In this document: one piece after another, positions 61,996-64,000 of the stretch
Layout: every line of letters starts with the position of its first letter
Position numbering within the stretch: position 1 is the first letter of the stretch
NCBI GenBank assembly: GCA_021773075.1
Contig: JAJFKT010000004.1
Coordinates: 222,873 to 286,872, forward strand
Length of the DNA stretch: 64,000 nt
Direction: 5' to 3'
Origin: Woeseiaceae bacterium
GTDB lineage: Bacteria; Pseudomonadota; Gammaproteobacteria; Steroidobacterales; Woeseiaceae
Program-made: the position numbers and the translations under genes
Notes under the pieces: model-generated
What the model was told of the DNA's origin: nothing
Databases searched by the model: none
The model's input: the letters and a program-made list of their open reading frames with translations, nothing else

Positions 61996-63000
61996 ATGTA
62001 CCGGGCACCGAAAAAAATTGTCATGACCGCCGTGAGCCTGTGCATAATGTCAGTGTCCGTGTGTACAGGCTGCTCGGCATTTAACGGCTCAATCAAATTG
62101 ACGGGCCAGGTGGTAGACGCTCAGGGTGAGGCCATTGATGACGTACGGGTTAGCGTGCGAAAAAGTTCGTTTACCTGGAGGACCTCGTCATTTAAGTCTG
62201 TGGACGAAAGCAGCCTTGAACTAAAAGACGGAAGTTTCAGAATTTCTTGCCGCACCTGCACCGGAATTGGCCTGCACTTTTCGAAGAGCGGATATTATTC
62301 TGAAACACTCGATTTCGGTGTGAAAAGAGAGTCGGTGCCGTCTGATACCGAGCCTGCAAGTACGGCGATGAACGACCGATATGGGCTGAAGGTAGAAAGC
62401 CTCGAACAGCTGGGACTTCGGATTGTATTGCGCAGCAATGAAAATCAAGCACGACTCGACCGCTATGAGGGCTACCTGGAAACGTCCGAAACTGGACCGC
62501 TGCGGGTAGTACCCTTGCGCCGCGATCTTGGTAGCAGCGGTGTTAAAATTGATCGGCTCAGCATACCCCCGTCCAAGTCGGCGAAAATGCTGGCTGGGTA
62601 TGTCCAGTTGCTAGTAACGATCACCGAAGACGGGCAATTAGCCGCAAAGCCGATGCCGGATATGCCGGGCGCGCAATTTCGCGAGCCAGCTGCAACAGCG
62701 CTTGATTTCAGCGAGGCAAATGGCGGCGTTCTGCTCTATGAATATTCAGACGAAAGTCCCGCCGCAGTCTACCGAGCAATGGCAACGGCACCGAAGGATG
62801 GCTACCAACCGACTCTTGACGTCGGTTCCGACGACCGGTCAGGCTACTATTACTTCTACTGTCGCATTGGTCAGTTGTATTGCAAAGGCCGCACAATTAT
62901 GCCGAGCTTCCGATCTGCTGATGGCCAACAAGTGATGGGTTCGTATGTCGAGATACGAGTCAACCCTGATGGGAGTCGAAACCTCGAAACTTCTCGCTAA
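61996..63000 (+). CDS. Lipoprotein with carboxypeptidase-regulatory-like domain
   Basis: The 334-residue protein has a lipobox (VSVCTGCS, Cys about 26). An Ig-like regulatory domain follows (about 32-110), starting with GSIKLTGQVVDAQGEAIDDVRVSVRKSS. The rest (about 115-330) is not recognised and is beta-rich, with two cysteines in a CRTC pair at about 79-82. An AGAGGTGG sequence precedes the ATG at 61996, making it the best start. It stands alone between the binding-protein gene and the insertion-sequence nest. Confidence 0.72.
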   Translation: MYRAPKKIVMTAVSLCIMSVSVCTGCSAFNGSIKLTGQVVDAQGEAIDDVRVSVRKSSFTWRTSSFKSVDESSLELKDGSFRISCRTCTGIGLHFSKSGYYSETLDFGVKRESVPSDTEPASTAMNDRYGLKVESLEQLGLRIVLRSNENQARLDRYEGYLETSETGPLRVVPLRRDLGSSGVKIDRLSIPPSKSAKMLAGYVQLLVTITEDGQLAAKPMPDMPGAQFREPAATALDFSEANGGVLLYEYSDESPAAVYRAMATAPKDGYQPTLDVGSDDRSGYYYFYCRIGQLYCKGRTIMPSFRSADGQQVMGSYVEIRVNPDGSRNLETSR

Positions 63001-63113
63001 GTTGAATGCCTGTTCAAGCCGTGAGATGGCCCGGCGCCGTCTAAATGTGAAATCCGAATAGATGCGTGACACATTCAGCTCTAATCTCAAAGCTAAGATG
63101 AGAGGAGAGCAGC

Positions 63114-63389
63114 ATGACAAAAGCAGAACATGCGAGAATCGTGGCCTGGCGGCTGAGGATACTGAAACACGCAGAGATTGAGCCTCGTTACGTTGCTCAG
63201 ACCTGCCGATATTTCGGTATTTCACGAACGGCGTTCTACCGCTGGAAGAGGCGTTTTGATGAGTTTGGGGAAGCTGGCTTGGCCGATCGGCCTAGAACGC
63301 CCCATGGTACTGACAAGTTAAGTATTACGTCCGACCGAATCCCCGCTGATTATCGACCTACAAAGCCGCTGCTTTTTCCCAAGACGTAA
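63114..63389 (+). pseudogene. IS481-type transposase N-terminus, truncated
   Basis: The first 64 codons encode the helix-turn-helix part of an IS481-type transposase (RIVAWRLRILKHAEIEPRYVAQTCRYFGISRTAFYRWKRRFDEFGEAGLADRPRTPH). From 63306 the frame runs into the left end of an IS6-type element and stops at 63389. The catalytic DDE domain is missing, so it cannot move itself. A GAGAGGAGAG site precedes the ATG. Confidence 0.8.
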
Positions 63390-64000
63390 ATGCCCGTTTT
63401 CGGAGAACTCGATAATGTTTGGCCGATATCAAATGACGACCCAGGTTGAACAAATTGTATGTTGCGGCGTGCGTACTTAGAAAGCTCTGCGCCTGACATG
63501 CGGACTTGAATCGCCTCATGCCACGCTCCCTGACTCGCGTCGGCTGATGTGAGAGCTCCGCTCGATTATTGGCGTATTGCGCAGTGTCATGGACGACATC
63601 TGGCATCAGTTCTCGGTGAGCGACACCGTAGCTGCGCAGCTTATCTGTAACGATCCTCCTCGGCTCGCTACCGTGCACTCTGATCAGGCGCTTGAAGAAT
63701 CGCTTAGCTGCATTGCCGTCCCTGCGTGACTGCAGAAATACATCAACCACCTCACCGTCTTGGTCAACAGCTCGCTACAGATAGTACTGTTTGCCCTGAA
63801 TCTTCACGAATACTTCATCTATATAGAGAGTGTCACCATAGCCCTGGTGATTTCGGCGAAGTCTCTTGGTGAATTCGGGGCCGAACTTCGCGCACCAAAG
63901 CCGGATGGCCTCATAGCTCACCGCAATACCACGCTCAGCCAGCAGATCCTCAATATCTCGATGACTCAAATTGAATCTGTGGTAGAGCCAAACAGCGTAG
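63306..64000 (-). mobile_element. IS6-family insertion sequence, right part cut by window edge
   Basis: The left end GGTACTGACAAGTTAAG (63306-63322) lies 36 bases before the transposase stop and exactly where the IS481-type frame breaks. The element runs to the edge of the window. It has inserted into the older IS481-type gene, so it is the later arrival. Length and right end cannot be judged here. Confidence 0.75.
63358..64000 (-). pseudogene. IS6-family transposase with an in-frame amber stop
   Basis: Reading from the edge, the frame gives YAVWLYHRFNLSHRDIEDLLAERG, IRLWCAKFGPEF and GDTLYIDEVFVKIQGKQYYL, then TAG, then RAVDQDGEVVDVFLQSRRD and IVTDKLRSYG to AFTSWEKAAAL. In this family the Leu is followed by Trp, so TGG to TAG at 63775-63777 is the likely change. 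Both parts are in the same frame. The DDE residues (YIDEV, VDQDGE region, TDKLRSY) are otherwise in place. It begins outside the window. Confidence 0.85.

Overview
The window looks like chromosomal DNA of a Gram-negative bacterium, most likely a marine or soil gammaproteobacterium. The grounds are three TonB-dependent receptors, a FecI/FecR-type surface-signalling set, OmpA, periplasmic c-type cytochromes, lipoproteins, RecQ and a CadC-like regulator. The species cannot be read from the sequence. GC content is moderate and gene density is high, with many 4-bp stop/start overlaps. No complete rRNA or tRNA gene and no CRISPR array were seen.

Layout. 1-7.6 kb: end of an ABC exporter, rhomboid protease, cupin dioxygenase-like protein, exported methyltransferase-like protein, small TOPRIM-like ORF, lone cyclic-nucleotide-binding domain, YkgJ/reductase pair, RluA-type pseudouridine synthase and a serine hydrolase. 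8.2-15.4 kb: a reverse-strand sigma factor-FecR-TonB receptor-alcohol dehydrogenase-two esterases set. 15.5-17.3 kb: a secreted HEXXH protease with two CPxC proteins. 17.5-30.8 kb: a catabolic region with a URO-D-family protein, LysR, and one long operon (TonB receptor, CoA-transferase, hydantoinase/oxoprolinase A and B, GntR regulator, isochorismatase-type amidohydrolase, HMG-CoA lyase-like, VOC). A perfect palindrome lies upstream of this operon. 30.9-35.3 kb: DUF3187 protein, LamG lipoprotein, and an ECF sigma-membrane protein-serine hydrolase set.

35.9-48.3 kb holds the most unusual locus. A forward array encodes an outer-membrane barrel, an exported caspase-like protease, an OmpA protein, two CARDB proteins sharing a new N-terminal module, an internally duplicated secreted protein and a coiled-coil lipoprotein. 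It faces a reverse pair: a second exported caspase fused to DUF4384, and a DUF4384 protein with a Tyr-Pro repeat. A divergent membrane-anchored winged-helix/TPR regulator stands beside them. I infer a cell-envelope proteolysis or stress system.

48.4-64 kb: RecQ, an SRPBCC protein, a TetR/YHS divergent pair with clear operators, a duplicated-domain secreted protein, a tRNA 3' fragment, a cytochrome c/P460 cluster, a two-component system divergent from it, a TonB receptor lacking most of its barrel, a periplasmic binding protein, a lipoprotein, and a nest of broken insertion sequences at the right edge. IS6-like ends occur at both 50.65 kb and 63.3 kb.
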